DNA of 64,000 bases, from contig JADGKB010000003.1 of the NCBI GenBank assembly GCA_027604185.1, forward strand, positions 267,674 through 331,673, written 5' to 3'. Below are positions 23,932 through 34,761 of the stretch, piece after piece. The notes under the pieces were generated by a model. It worked only from the letters and a program-made list of their open reading frames with translations. It searched no databases and had not been told where the DNA came from. How positions within the stretch are numbered: position 1 is the stretch's first letter; each line of letters opens with the position of its first letter. The position numbers were made by a program, and so were the translations under genes. This DNA is from Boothiomyces macroporosus. Taxonomy: Eukaryota > Chytridiomycota > Chytridiomycetes > Rhizophydiales > Terramycetaceae.

Positions 23932-25652
23932 ATGACAGCCAATATTTTAGACCAGCTTGGGATACCTAAGGACGCTTTACTGGAAAAGGAAGCTTCACTG
24001 ATGCCATATATCAGTGAGAACCCTTTGGATTACTTGTTTGCCAGGAATTTCATTGTACAATACTGGCACTCCCAATCAGAGCTGCTAACCCTGGAACAGG
24101 TAGAGAAACTGGAGGATTTAGTAAACGCGGTTGCTAATTTAGTCTACCAACAACTACAAAACTGAAGCATTTTTGTTTTTGGATCGTCACAGATATATCA
24201 ACTACGGTCTGCTAAAAACCAAGATATTGAAGAGGGATCCAGAGTCGAATATTTATATTATTGGAGGAGGAATTGCCGGTGCTAGTGCTGCTAGAGAGCT
24301 GATTAATATATATTCAAACCAAACAGAACCTATGCCAAATATCAAAATATTGGAAAGTCGACAAAGAATTGGAGGGAGATTATTCACCTTTCCATTGCAT
24401 TCAAAATGGGGTGATATGGATCAACCTGGAATAGATCTAGGACCAAATAATTTTGAGCGTAACAAAGATTAACCAAAGCCGACACTTTTGTTTTAAAAAT
24501 AATCAGCCAGATCGGATTGGAACTTTTAAAGGAAGACTTTACACCTGTATTGTTTGATGATAATGGTCAAATTATTGATAAATCTATTACTTTTGCGGCA
24601 AATGAATTCTTTCAAGAAATATTCAATGATTGCAAGAATACTATCCTGACGGCGAGACCAACAAAACAATTCATTAATCAATCTCTTGGGAAATTGCTTA
24701 ATCAACAACTTGAAAACCACCCGTTGTATCCGAGACTTAACGAATTACATTTAAAGCTGATCAAGTTTAGTATCTCACAGCTAGAGCTAAAGTACAACTG
24801 TATGCTAGAAAAGATATCGATCAAATCGCCAGGGCTGTTTGATCAGTCTGATTGCTACAGTATAAAAGGTGGAATTGGCCAGTTGTGTCACGCGCTATTA
24901 TATGGCCTTGATGAGAATTATGAAACACCACAGATAATTTGTGATACAAAAGTAGAAAAGATTTCGTTGCTTAAAGACAGCATCGAAATTAATGCAAATA
25001 GAGATACTTTTGAAGCTGATGTAGTTGTAATGACTGTTCCCATCTCACTTCTCAAGGTATCTGCCTCTAACATAGAACAATGCCATCCAGTTCACTCCAA
25101 AACTACCTTCAAAAAAAGTTGAGGCAATGGAAAACATTGAAATGGGGATATCCAACAAGATTGTCCTGGTGTTCCCAAGAATATTTTGGCCACTTCAATA
25201 CAACTCTTTTGGAATTCTACAGGATAATCTATTATTTATCAATCAATACCATAAAACCAATTTGCCATGCTTGATTGTCCACTGCTCTGGAAATTCAGCA
25301 TTAGAAATGGAAAATAGGACTGACGAAGAATTAGTTGACGAAATTATGAAGAAATTATCAAAAATATTCTACTCTGAAAATCCGCTACCATACCCTATCG
25401 AAACTATTGTTACTAGGTGGCAAAAAGACAAATACAGTTTAGGATGCAGGACTGTATTGTCGACAGCCAATCCAGACTGTTTCAGTGATTTGAAGCAAGA
25501 TTCTTCTAGATTATTTTGGGCTGGAGAGTATGCTTCCTTGGATCAACCAGGAACAATTAATGGTAAGTTTTGCTAATATAGGTGCAATTCAGAGTGGAAG
25601 AGATGTTGCTCGAAAAATCGCAGATATGCTGCTTGGAAAAATTATACAATAG
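23932..25652 (+). CDS. LSD1/KDM1-like histone lysine demethylase (SWIRM + amine oxidase)
   Basis: A FAD-dependent amine oxidase of the lysine-specific demethylase family, acting on mono/dimethyl-lysine of histone H3 in the nucleus. Five exons give 546 residues. Introns: 24121-24142 (22), 24459-24478 (20), 25057-25075 (19) and 25563-25581 (19). An N-terminal SWIRM domain (residues about 10-95) is split by the first intron. Then come the FAD-binding IYIIGGGIAGASAARELI, RQRIGGRLFT, a catalytic-domain Lys in GISNKIVLVF (the LSD1 K661 position), and the C-terminal LFWAGEYAS and GAIQSG. There is no room for the antiparallel Tower helix insertion that binds CoREST in animal LSD1. It ends one base before the convergent SLX4 stop. 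Confidence 0.93.
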
Positions 25653-25653
25653 T

Positions 25654-28600
25654 TTATTCTGCTATATAATTTATACCGTTTTTATCAAGAAAAGAGGACA
25701 ATACTTTTCTTGGCAAGGTTTCCAATAAAGGCACAAATAGCAGAGATTGATACAATTCTTCAAACTTTAGAGGCTATCATTAGTTGAAATTACCTCGAAA
25801 CAAATGACTCTGCTATTCAATTCAATGTCATTCTTGAAATGCGCCATCAGTAAATCATCAAAACTCTGAAATTGAACCTTTTTTTGGGATTTCATTGGGC
25901 TTCTTTTAACAGGGGATGGCTTCATTTTTTGAGGACTAGCAGTAACTCTTTGAGGACTATTAGGAGGATCTGTATTCAATACTACCCAGATTTCGGTGAG
26001 TTTTTCAACCAAATATTGTTTACCAGTATTAGATTTCAGACCATATCCATCTGCAAGTTTCTGACTTAGTTTAAAGTTACTTTTAATTCGCCAATAGACA
26101 TGGCTGAATAATTAGGAGGGCTATTGCCACTGTCGGAAGTAGTTTTCTTTTGAATCTGCGGTTTGAATAGCACACTTGGTTTGACTTTTACAGGCTCAGG
26201 AGCAGGAAATTGAGTGCACGGTATTACTGACAAGTCTTCATCTCCACTGCAGATCGAAAAGTTTCCGCCATCAGAAAGTCCATCGTCTGACCACTCAAAT
26301 TCTAGTTTTAATTTCTAGTATTAAATAAAACTACTTTGTTTGGCGAGTATGCATGAGCTTGAGTTTCCACTTGAGTGAATGCACCTTGCGATATCAGTCC
26401 TACTTCATCATAGAATCCTCCGCTTCGTTTGATAGAGATGTTCGAGTCTATTTGTTCCTGAGATATACTGTCTTTCGTTTCAATGTATTCATTCTTTAAT
26501 TCTAGCTCATCATCCGAGTTTAGCGATAGCTCCACCGGAATACGATCCAAGAGGGGACTGTTTGAACCATCTGAAAGGATTTCTTCAATTCCAGAAACAT
26601 CAGAGTCAGAGTATCGCTCTTTAGGGTATATTTGGGAAATTTCTCCAAGCTCTTGGGCAAATGCATCTTTCGGCTGGATATCCACTTGTGATGGCTTCTC
26701 CATCGGAATTGGATCTTCAAAACTCTCAAACGACATCTCCTCGTATCTAAATGAAGCTTCGAGGTCTATTATCTGCTGGCACTGCTTGATTGAGAGTTCT
26801 GTATCGTATCCTAGATTGCAATTTTTTGGTTTTAAAATAATCTCTTGATCATCAATTTGTTGAGAGTAACTTGTTCCACAATCGACATTTTCTCTAGGTG
26901 GAAAATCAACTGTTCTTATATCACACATTCCAAGCTTTGGCGGGGCAGGGGGAATGTCAACCAAAGATGAAGTAGTGATACCAAGGGTTGGCAGCTCTGG
27001 TATATATTCACTATTAATTACTTTGGAAAATGCAATGTTTCGAACAATTGGCGGGATATCGATTGAATCTAACGATACTATAACATTTTTGCTGTAACTT
27101 TTAATATCAACAGATATTCTTGAATGCTGACTGTAAGTATCCTGAGTACATTTTCCCTTTAATGCAACTGTTTCAAATACTACATCTGGAATTGTGGGAG
27201 AATAATCCACTACCGCTGGTTCACCACAAGTGGGATTGTAGTCGTGAATGAAAAGGGAGGGATCTTTTTCGGAGCATGAATGAGAAAATTCATCTTCATC
27301 TGGCAAACATTCAACTATCGAGATATCTGTAAAATCCAACAAATTTGCATCAGTTTGGGTGGAAGCACTGTTTTTATGTTCAAAGTCTTTGATAGCCTCC
27401 ATCCCTAATGTATTTGGAGATTCTTTAAATTGCTTTTCTATTTCATCCACCCACATCTGAAAATTTGATTTCAGGGAATGAATGTGATTCTGTAATGCTT
27501 TGCGTTTCTCATCTATATAACTCTGAATAGAGTTTACCAGCTCTTGGTGAATAAATGTATCATTTCTAACATCAATAATTTTTAGATCGCTGTCCTCCTT
27601 GTCTTCTGGTACTGATTTTGAACAAACTACATCCAGTTCATCATCCTCTACTAAGGAATCGCTATTGTCGGAAATTCCCTCTGAATTGTTTGTGCAATCA
27701 GATTGGGATGAAAAAGGAACTGGAGATTGTACTTTAAAGGGTGTTTCACTGTCTCTATAAAATATCGGGGTTTCATTCGCAAAGGTTCTTTCGACTTTCT
27801 GACCAGCTTGAGAGCCAAACTCGTCTAACATAGGTATGGATTCAATCTCCATCTCCTTATTATCAGACAGTTCCCAAAGAGTACTCTTTCTTCTATTTAC
27901 ATCTCCCTGCACCTCAGGAACAACCGTTAACCTGGTGATTGATTCTTCATTGTTCGTTTGTAGCTTTGTATGGAATTTTTGAAGGAATAATTGCTTTCGA
28001 TTTTCCATATGATCATTTTGCTCCTGCAATTCCAACAATTTAGTATTGCTTAATGTTTTTTTGGTCTTCTTGATTAAAGCGGTTGAATTTTTCATTATCT
28101 CAAACGCGTTCCTATTATCAATATGGAATTACAACTTGATCTCTGGCTCAGGCAGTTTCAATGATTTAAAATACCGCAAAAGAGTGTGAGTTGCAATCTC
28201 CTGGTGTTTAATACAAGATTTCAAGTGCATAAGCTTCATATCAGAAGAATTGTTCCAATCTATTTTGCAAAATGGACACTGGTTTATTGGCTCTAGAAGT
28301 GTTGAAATTGGATGTTTGAAATATTTATTGCTGATAACTGTAGTGAATCCGGCATTGATACATTTGTCAAAGTGTTTTGTTCTGCTGCTATCCGAGAGTT
28401 TAGTTACTGCTCGAGCACACACATAGCAAATAATTTTTCCAGATTTGTTTGGTGTTTCTTTTAGACTGCTTATGACAGTTTGTGCATTGGATACTTCCGG
28501 TTTATCTACATTCAATTTAACAGGACTTTTCTCCTGAATATCTTTGCTCTGAAAATACTTGCTTTGATCCTCTATCCGGTCCTGAACGATTGGAGAGCTC

Positions 28601-29214
28601 GCAATCGCGGATATATGTTTTATTTGTACATGACGCAATTCTGGTGTTGACGATTCACATTCAGAAACATTCACAACATCAAAAGGGTTATTTCTTGGGC
28701 AGTTGGCAATGATTGGAGTCCTGGGAAGACCGAGGCTCTTTCTTTTCTTTGGAGCAGCTTTTTCTACAATTTGAATTTCATTCGATTGAGCCAGTTGGTT
28801 CACTTCTGTATCGTTATTTTCCTTTTCAGTGTCAATACTTCCGCCGCCATGGCGTTCCGAAATCACAGTCTCGTTTACTTGAATGCTGTCCTTGTCTTGA
28901 TGCCTTTCCTCGCAGTTTACCTTTGAGTTTGACTTGTCGCTCTTTGGCTCTTCCTCCTCCTTCTTTTTCCAATTCCTGTAAAACGTTTTAACCGATGTAG
29001 CGGTTATTTTATCTACATTTTCATGACTGTTTCCCAGTTGCTGCTTGATCGTGCTTGCGATTTCCTCCCACAACTTGAGTGGAACTGTCTTCTTGCTTTC
29101 AACTTCAAATTTCTGTGCTAAGCTTAGCAGCAGCTCTCTTGTATTTGGATTCTTTTTGTAAGAATAAGCCTGTCTTTTTTTTACACCAACAGTTTCGAAT
29201 TCGAGATCAGCCAT
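25654..29214 (-). CDS. SLX4: SLX4 structure-specific endonuclease scaffold with tandem UBZ4 fingers
   Basis: SLX4 is the scaffold that activates the SLX1 nuclease and organises Holliday-junction and crosslink repair. Five exons give 1159 residues. Introns: 28112-28132, 26315-26334, 26061-26080 and 25774-25793. The N-terminal exon contains two UBZ4-type fingers (CYVCARA..HFDKC and CPFCKID..HLKSC), which bind ubiquitin in vertebrate SLX4. The middle (exon 26335-28111) is long, acidic and Ser-rich. A SAP-like helix (MSIGELKKLADGYGLKS) and the SLX1-binding C-terminal domain (YLVEKLTEIW, PRKVLSSFLDKNGINYIAE) close the protein. No BTB domain is recognised. Only after splicing do the fingers and the C-terminal domain join in one protein. 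SLX4 in yeasts lacks these fingers, so this version is animal-like. Confidence 0.92.
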
Positions 29215-29272
29215 TTTCTCCCATAAAAATGTCCGAAATTTGCAGACAAAAAATCTCTTTATTTTTTAAAAA

Positions 29273-31045
29273 TTATATCTCCATATTCGCCTGATTAAGA
29301 GTATATTTACCTTGAATATGCTTGATATCTGCGATTGCTTTAGCCCGGCTCTTTCCAAGTCGTTCAATTCTGCAAAAATACCATCCTTCTCTCTAGCCTC
29401 TAGAATTGCTTCCGCTCTTTTCTTTCCTATCATTTTAAGAGTCATGATTGATTTCATGTTTCCGTGATTGAGAATATGTAGCATCGAGTTTGTAGTAGAA
29501 TTCTTCAGAGCATCTAAATCATGATTGTCTTTTGTATCCACCTTTATTATTTGCGATGTGTCTGATTTGGATATTTTTTTATTTGCTTCCATGTCATTTA
29601 TATTGCTTAATGTATTTTCCTTATTTACTGATTCCTTTTTCAGCTTTCCCTCCAACACTTTCTTTGTTTTTTGTAATTTTTTGGTCAAGTTATTCTTTTC
29701 CAATATTGATTTGATTCGCTGTTCCACAATCATGTTCACCTTGTCTTCAAATTCCTGGGTTCCCAACACAGATCCAGTAAAACTAATGGAATTGTTTGAT
29801 TCAGCAGAAAGTCGTGCTCTTTTGGCAGAGGGTATTGCGTTTTGAGACTCTGAACTTAACCTCTTTGTTGATGCTTTTGTCTTTTTCCACTCTGATAATG
29901 CTTCTAATCTAGAGTTGAAGTCTTCCTTCTTATCTATTGTCAGTTTGTATTACTTGTAGAGTTTATTGTCACAGTGTTCTTTATAAGCGAAGATTTCTGA
30001 GCAAAATTTAAGGTGTTGAATGTATCTATATAATTTTCCTCTATCGGCGAACAGCAAGCAATCATTACTCCAATGGCACTGCCACCCAACGAATCCTGCA
30101 AAAATCTTGTTATTTTAGAGTCACGATATGGTATTCTAGTTGCATTTTTGTTTAATCCTACAGTTAGTGGTAACTACCTTCTACTACTTGACCAAGAACA
30201 AAGAGTGATTTGTTGATTGCACAACTTTCATTCATCCGCTGTCCAGAATTACCGGTTCTTTTGTTGTCCTCACTTCCAGCCAAATCTATAAGATGTAGTT
30301 TTGAATTGAGTTCAATATCTTTTCTTTTCTGCAATATGTTCAGCTGTAGTATAAAGTGCGATCTAGAGGAACTTTCATTCAACTTTGTTTCGGCAGTCGA
30401 TCGCTGTTTTAAGGCTTTTCTGCTATTAATGAACTCTTACTGATGATACAAGTTGAAATCTTCGATTGTTTTCAAAGCTACTCTAGTAATTCCAGCAACA
30501 ACGATTTCCTTATTACTAGTTTCTCTTAAATCCAAATTTGTCGTGTTTATCTAATTTAGTGAGGTTTACTGATAGCAGATCATAAATCTTTTCATTATAT
30601 ATTTCCAAGTATGACGCTGACATTGAAATATTTACATTTAATTGTCCTAGCAGGGCTTGTACTGTCCTCGGTATAATTCCCTGCTCCGTTTTACTTCCAT
30701 TCATCGTATGAGTCTTTCCAGATCCTGTTTGTCCATAAGCAAACACTATATTAACAACCTATAACCAGTAGCATTCTTTCCAAGCATGACTTGGTCAATA
30801 ACCGGTCTAATGTGTTCAAATACTTGACTCTAACGTTATAAATATTTACTTGCTGAGTTGAATCCGCGAATACTTTGTTAAATCTACATTAGTAGCAGGT
30901 ACGTGAAGGTGATTTCCTCCATAGAGTTCCGTGGATTTGCAATCTGAATTGAATTATTATTCGTTTTTATACACACTTTATCTTTATCGTGAGGTCTGAT
31001 TCGAACCAAGACTTGAACTGGCTGATTGGTTGATTTGCTGGACAT
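29273..31045 (-). CDS. KIF22: Kinesin-10 chromokinesin, KIF22/Kid-like, with C-terminal HhH domain
   Basis: A plus-end motor expected to act on chromosome arms. Nine exons give about 538 residues. Introns: 30884-30902, 30830-30849, 30746-30765, 30551-30569, 30423-30440 (18 nt, or 21 nt if the upstream boundary is at 30420), 30158-30177, 29934-29953 and 29291-29310. Motor-domain signatures: VLVRIRPHDKD, P-loop FAYGQTGSGKTHTMNG, switch I NESSSRSHFIL, switch II LIDLAGSEDNKRTG, and IPYRDSKITRFLQDSLGG. After a basic Ser-rich linker and a coiled coil, the C-terminus carries helix-hairpin-helix repeats (LKMIGKKRAEAILEAREKDG) as in KIF22. The start MSSKSTNQPVQVLVRIRP lies 19 bp from the stop of the upstream kinase gene. 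Confidence 0.93.
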
Positions 31046-31064
31046 GAAAAAAAAGTAAAACTTG

Positions 31065-32797
31065 TTAGTATTTATTATGGGAGCGCTCAACCTCTGCCAG
31101 GACATCTCGAAGCCAAGGATGGTCCTTGACTCTTTGCAAACTGAACCTTCGTTTTGGATCAGGGTGTAACATATTATCTATCAAATTTTCCAACTCAGGC
31201 GTGGTGCGTCTAGGGTAAGTTGGCCTTCCATTATATGCCAATATATCATCATTTCCATGGAAAGGATTTTCGCCAAACACGATAGTGTACAATAACACAC
31301 CCAAAGCCCTAATATTAGGGAGAAATACCATATCTCTGCTTCTGGACCTCTGTAAGAATATCCTTGTACAATTTCAGGTGATGCAAAGTGAGGTGTTCCA
31401 TTATATCTCGTGAAATAATCTTTTTTTTTGGTGGGAATAGCAGAGGCGGATCCAAAATCAATCATCTTGATGGTGTAGGAGGCGTCGACAACAATATTCT
31501 ATGTTAATATTGGATTTACCTCGTCTTTGATATCGCGGTGTACCAATCCATTACTATGCAAGTAGTCACATGCAAGGATAATTTGGGCAAACAGCTTTTT
31601 GGCAATTGGAGGTTTAATTTCATTGTCTGGTGTTAAAAGTACTTACGAGCATCTATGCATTCAAATAAGTCGGAGCTAGTCCTGCTCCTGTATTTGGTAG
31701 CATATGGCTTGAACTTGAACTTGATTCCAGGATTCCTTGCAGGTGTCAACTCTAGATTGGATGCATCCCAAGGAGTGCCGTGTAACTCTGTCACTAGCAG
31801 GATATAATGCTCATCAGTAATGTGCTCAATATACTTGATGATGTTTGGATGTCGCAGCTTTCTTAAAGTTGCGACTTCAGCTGGTAAGATAACATCGCCT
31901 TCCTTGACCCAACCTTCTCCATAGATTTTTGATCTCATAATGAACTTGACAGCAACCTATGTTAAGTAAATTTACCTCAACACCAGTTTCTTTTGTGATT
32001 GCAGTGAATACAAAGCCGAATGCGCCATCTCCAAGCATATCCCCCAAAATATACTTGTCGGTAAACTCTAAAGTAATTTTAGCCGTTCCGTTCATCAGTT
32101 TTCCTTTGTAGCGCTTCCTTTTCTCTTCATCAGATTCAGTAGGATCATAGTCATCGTCAACTGGTTCAATTGCCTTGCTTTTTTCGGATTCTGTTCCATC
32201 AGAATTTAGAAGCGTCAAATTCACGGATGTGTCTTGTTCAGACAATATCTTGCTTTCTTTGTCAATTTGAAATGGCTCGTCCAATTTCACATCTGCTCTC
32301 GGTTCAGCCTTGCTTTCAAGCTCAATAATGGTTTCTTGTTTATCCACTACAGTTTTTAGGGATATCTGTGTTTGAAGGGCAAACCCCTTGATAGTTGGTT
32401 TGGTTTTGGCGATTTTCGGTCCTTCTTGTAGGTAATCTGGTTCAATTTCCTGAGAATCTCTGAAACCTGGATATTTAAATATCTGATTACCTTTTGGTAA
32501 GTCTCCAACTGGAGTTGGCAGCTTTTTAGTGCTACGAATTTTGAGACTTGAAATAAAATTGGATTCCTTCACTTCAGTAACAACAGTTTGTGTGGATGAG
32601 CGCTTTGGTTCTTTCTTTCCTAAATTTGCGAAAGCCCTTGTAAACGAGTCAAGAGATTGAGAGAATGCCTTCCGCAAGTTGTTCAAAGGCGTCTTTTCTT
32701 TTACTGTTCTGGAGCTGCTGCGTTCATCATGCAGCTGCTTCTTGAAATTCATATCATCTCCAATTAATCTAGATTTGCTCTGAAAAAGTTTGGACAT
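31065..32797 (-). CDS. Serine/threonine kinase of the PAS-kinase (PSK/PASK) type
   Basis: Five exons give 550 residues. Introns: 31957-31975, 31627-31646, 31499-31519 and 31309-31328. The N-terminal 260 residues are Lys/Ser/Glu-rich and likely disordered; I see no PAS domain there. The kinase domain has LGDGAFGFVFTA, VAVKFIMRSKI, catalytic HRDIKDEN, MIDFGSASAI, GTPHFASPEIV in the activation segment and LGVLLYTIVFGENPFHG. The HRDIKDENIVV..IDFGSA and ENPF signatures match the PAS-kinase branch, which regulates sugar partitioning and glycogen synthesis in yeasts. Assignment is by kinase domain only; relatives in the CAMK group are possible. MSKLF at 32797 is taken as start; an upstream in-frame ATG exists at 32863. 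Confidence 0.85.
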
Positions 32798-32887
32798 GAA
32801 GCAAAGTTTACGCGACTTTAGTGCGTGACATGTACAAACTAAACACAAAGTATATCGGAGCAAATATATTTAATACAATAAAAACAC

Positions 32888-34629
32888 TTAAATCTGCAAA
32901 AGGATGTCACCATAGGCTTCAACTTGCTGAACTTTAACGGAGCCTTTAGTTGCCAAATGGAGGACTAGGTTATTGGCATGTTACTGTTATAAAAAGCATC
33001 AGAAGCTGCTACTTTATCGGAATGTTCAAGAAGAATATCAGATAGATACAATGTGCTTGTTGCCGTGGTAGTCATGATTTCTTTTAGGTACCTAATGTAA
33101 GGGAAAATTACAGATAAAATGCTGCGCTATCCCTATCTTTAGCTTTGAACTCTTTATCCAAAAGTTCAAGTTGTGGTTCATCTAATTTCAATTGATCAAA
33201 GTCGCTGTATCGATAACCGTCGCTGTTTTCATTTGCAATACTTTTTAAGCATAATGTACCTACTAAACTCAAAACTGGGGATATTCAAGTTGATTGGAGA
33301 TGCGTTAGAGTACGATGCTGACTGCTTCGAAACAGCACTGGAAGGGAAATTTTGATGCCATGGTAGATCAGACCTTCGGTCAGAGTTTGCTCTGGCCACT
33401 TCTGGTTCTGGAGACATTCGTGACTTTAACATTTCTGGGCCATATTGTTGTGGCAGCTTACAAGTTGCAGTCAAATCACTCCATGCGCTTGCCCATTTTG
33501 GATTGAAATATTTAGGCATTGGAACCACATTCAAGTCCAAATGAAAGTAAGGTGGTATAATTGACAATTCCTTTCGACGTATTTTTATAGGATTATTTTG
33601 GAGTTCAAGCTCTGTCGATTTTCGCATTTCTTCCATCTGTTCTCTAGTAAGAGTAACCTACCTTTAGGAAAACTTACTGCATCATCCATCACTGCAATTA
33701 GTCGTTTTCGTTTAATTCCTGGTTTTTCAGGGTTAGGGTCATCCACGACAGCTTTTGGTTCCAACCTGCGATTTGGCAACATGAATGGATTCTCCATCTG
33801 CACATTGAAAGACTCATCTTCAAATATGTTTGACTTGGGGACATTCAAGTCGATATTTTCAAAGATATCCACATCTGGTACAAATTCACTGGGATTCAAG
33901 TCATCAAACAAGTTGAAACCTTCTCCAAGTTCAAGCACTCCATAATCCTCTCTTTGGGAAGGGACAGCAAGTGAGTTTCTACTGATTGGAGTTTCAAGAA
34001 GATGTTGAGATCTTGCCGACAATGCTGAACTCATGTCAACGGAAAATGACCCAATACTAGCAAATTCTTGGCTAAAAGATCCAAACTCATTTTGGGAACC
34101 TATGTTAATATTTAATACTTGACAAGTGAGCTCTATCCAGAGTGAGGAACGAAGAATGATTTGGTGTTTTTGGCTTTAGTGCTTGAGGTACTTTAAATAT
34201 CTCTTCCACAGTTAACAGGGTGGCAGCTGGCTCAGGTATAGTAATTGTATCCTCTCGAGCGGTTGTTGTGGTTATATTCAGATCCTTTTTTTGTAAATTC
34301 AAAAGCTTTCTCTTAAAGTTAGAAACAACATGGTTAATATCCGCTAAATCAGAATTCATTACAGTATAATAGCTCTGCTTGTTGATGGTGAACTCTTGTA
34401 ACACCAATTAATAAATTGGACGTAAGACGAAGGGCAAGTGGTTCAGGTGGGGATACAATGAATTCACACGCTTTTTCTACATCCACAGAATTCACCTCCT
34501 TCTTCGTCAATTTCTTGCAGGAATGCTTGCTGCCCAATGTTGCAGCAATCCATACAATTGCCATTGGTGTATTTCTTTTGCTTGTTAGGATATCAGAGAT
34601 TAGGTCGAAATACCTTGAGAAAAGAACAT
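32888..34629 (-). CDS. REC8: REC8 meiotic cohesin (alpha-kleisin)
   Basis: REC8 replaces RAD21 in meiotic cohesin and holds sister chromatids until separase cleaves it. Eight exons give 534 residues. Introns: 34594-34613 (GT..TG, see findings), 34344-34362, 34100-34118, 33658-33677, 33241-33259, 33092-33111 and 32965-32984. The N-terminal kleisin domain begins MFFSQ-DILTSKRNTPMA and continues IVWIAATLGSKHSCKKL, SVDVEKACEFI and PLALRLTSNLLIGVTR. This is strikingly close to fission-yeast Rec8 (WLAATLGSKHS, SPEPLALRLSSNLMIGVTR). QREDYG and acidic stretches occupy the middle. The C-terminal winged helix reads LHLATKGSVKVQQVEAYGDI. The IAATLGSK signature separates REC8 from RAD21. Its presence implies a meiotic cycle in this organism. 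Confidence 0.95.
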
Positions 34630-34761
34630 AAATAGAGATAATGCTCTCGCTACTTATACTTTATTAAGCTTTTTTTTAAAGTTTTAGCATGTGAAAGCTT
34701 ATTTGCAATTTCAAATTCGCGCCAAATACTTTAAAAAAGCGCGAATATTTTGTTGCTCTAA

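Noticed and set aside
28095..28132. Treating the zinc-finger protein and the downstream 595-codon frame as two genes
   Set aside because: A 21-nt intron joins them, giving the known SLX4 order of UBZ fingers then SAP-like and C-terminal domains.
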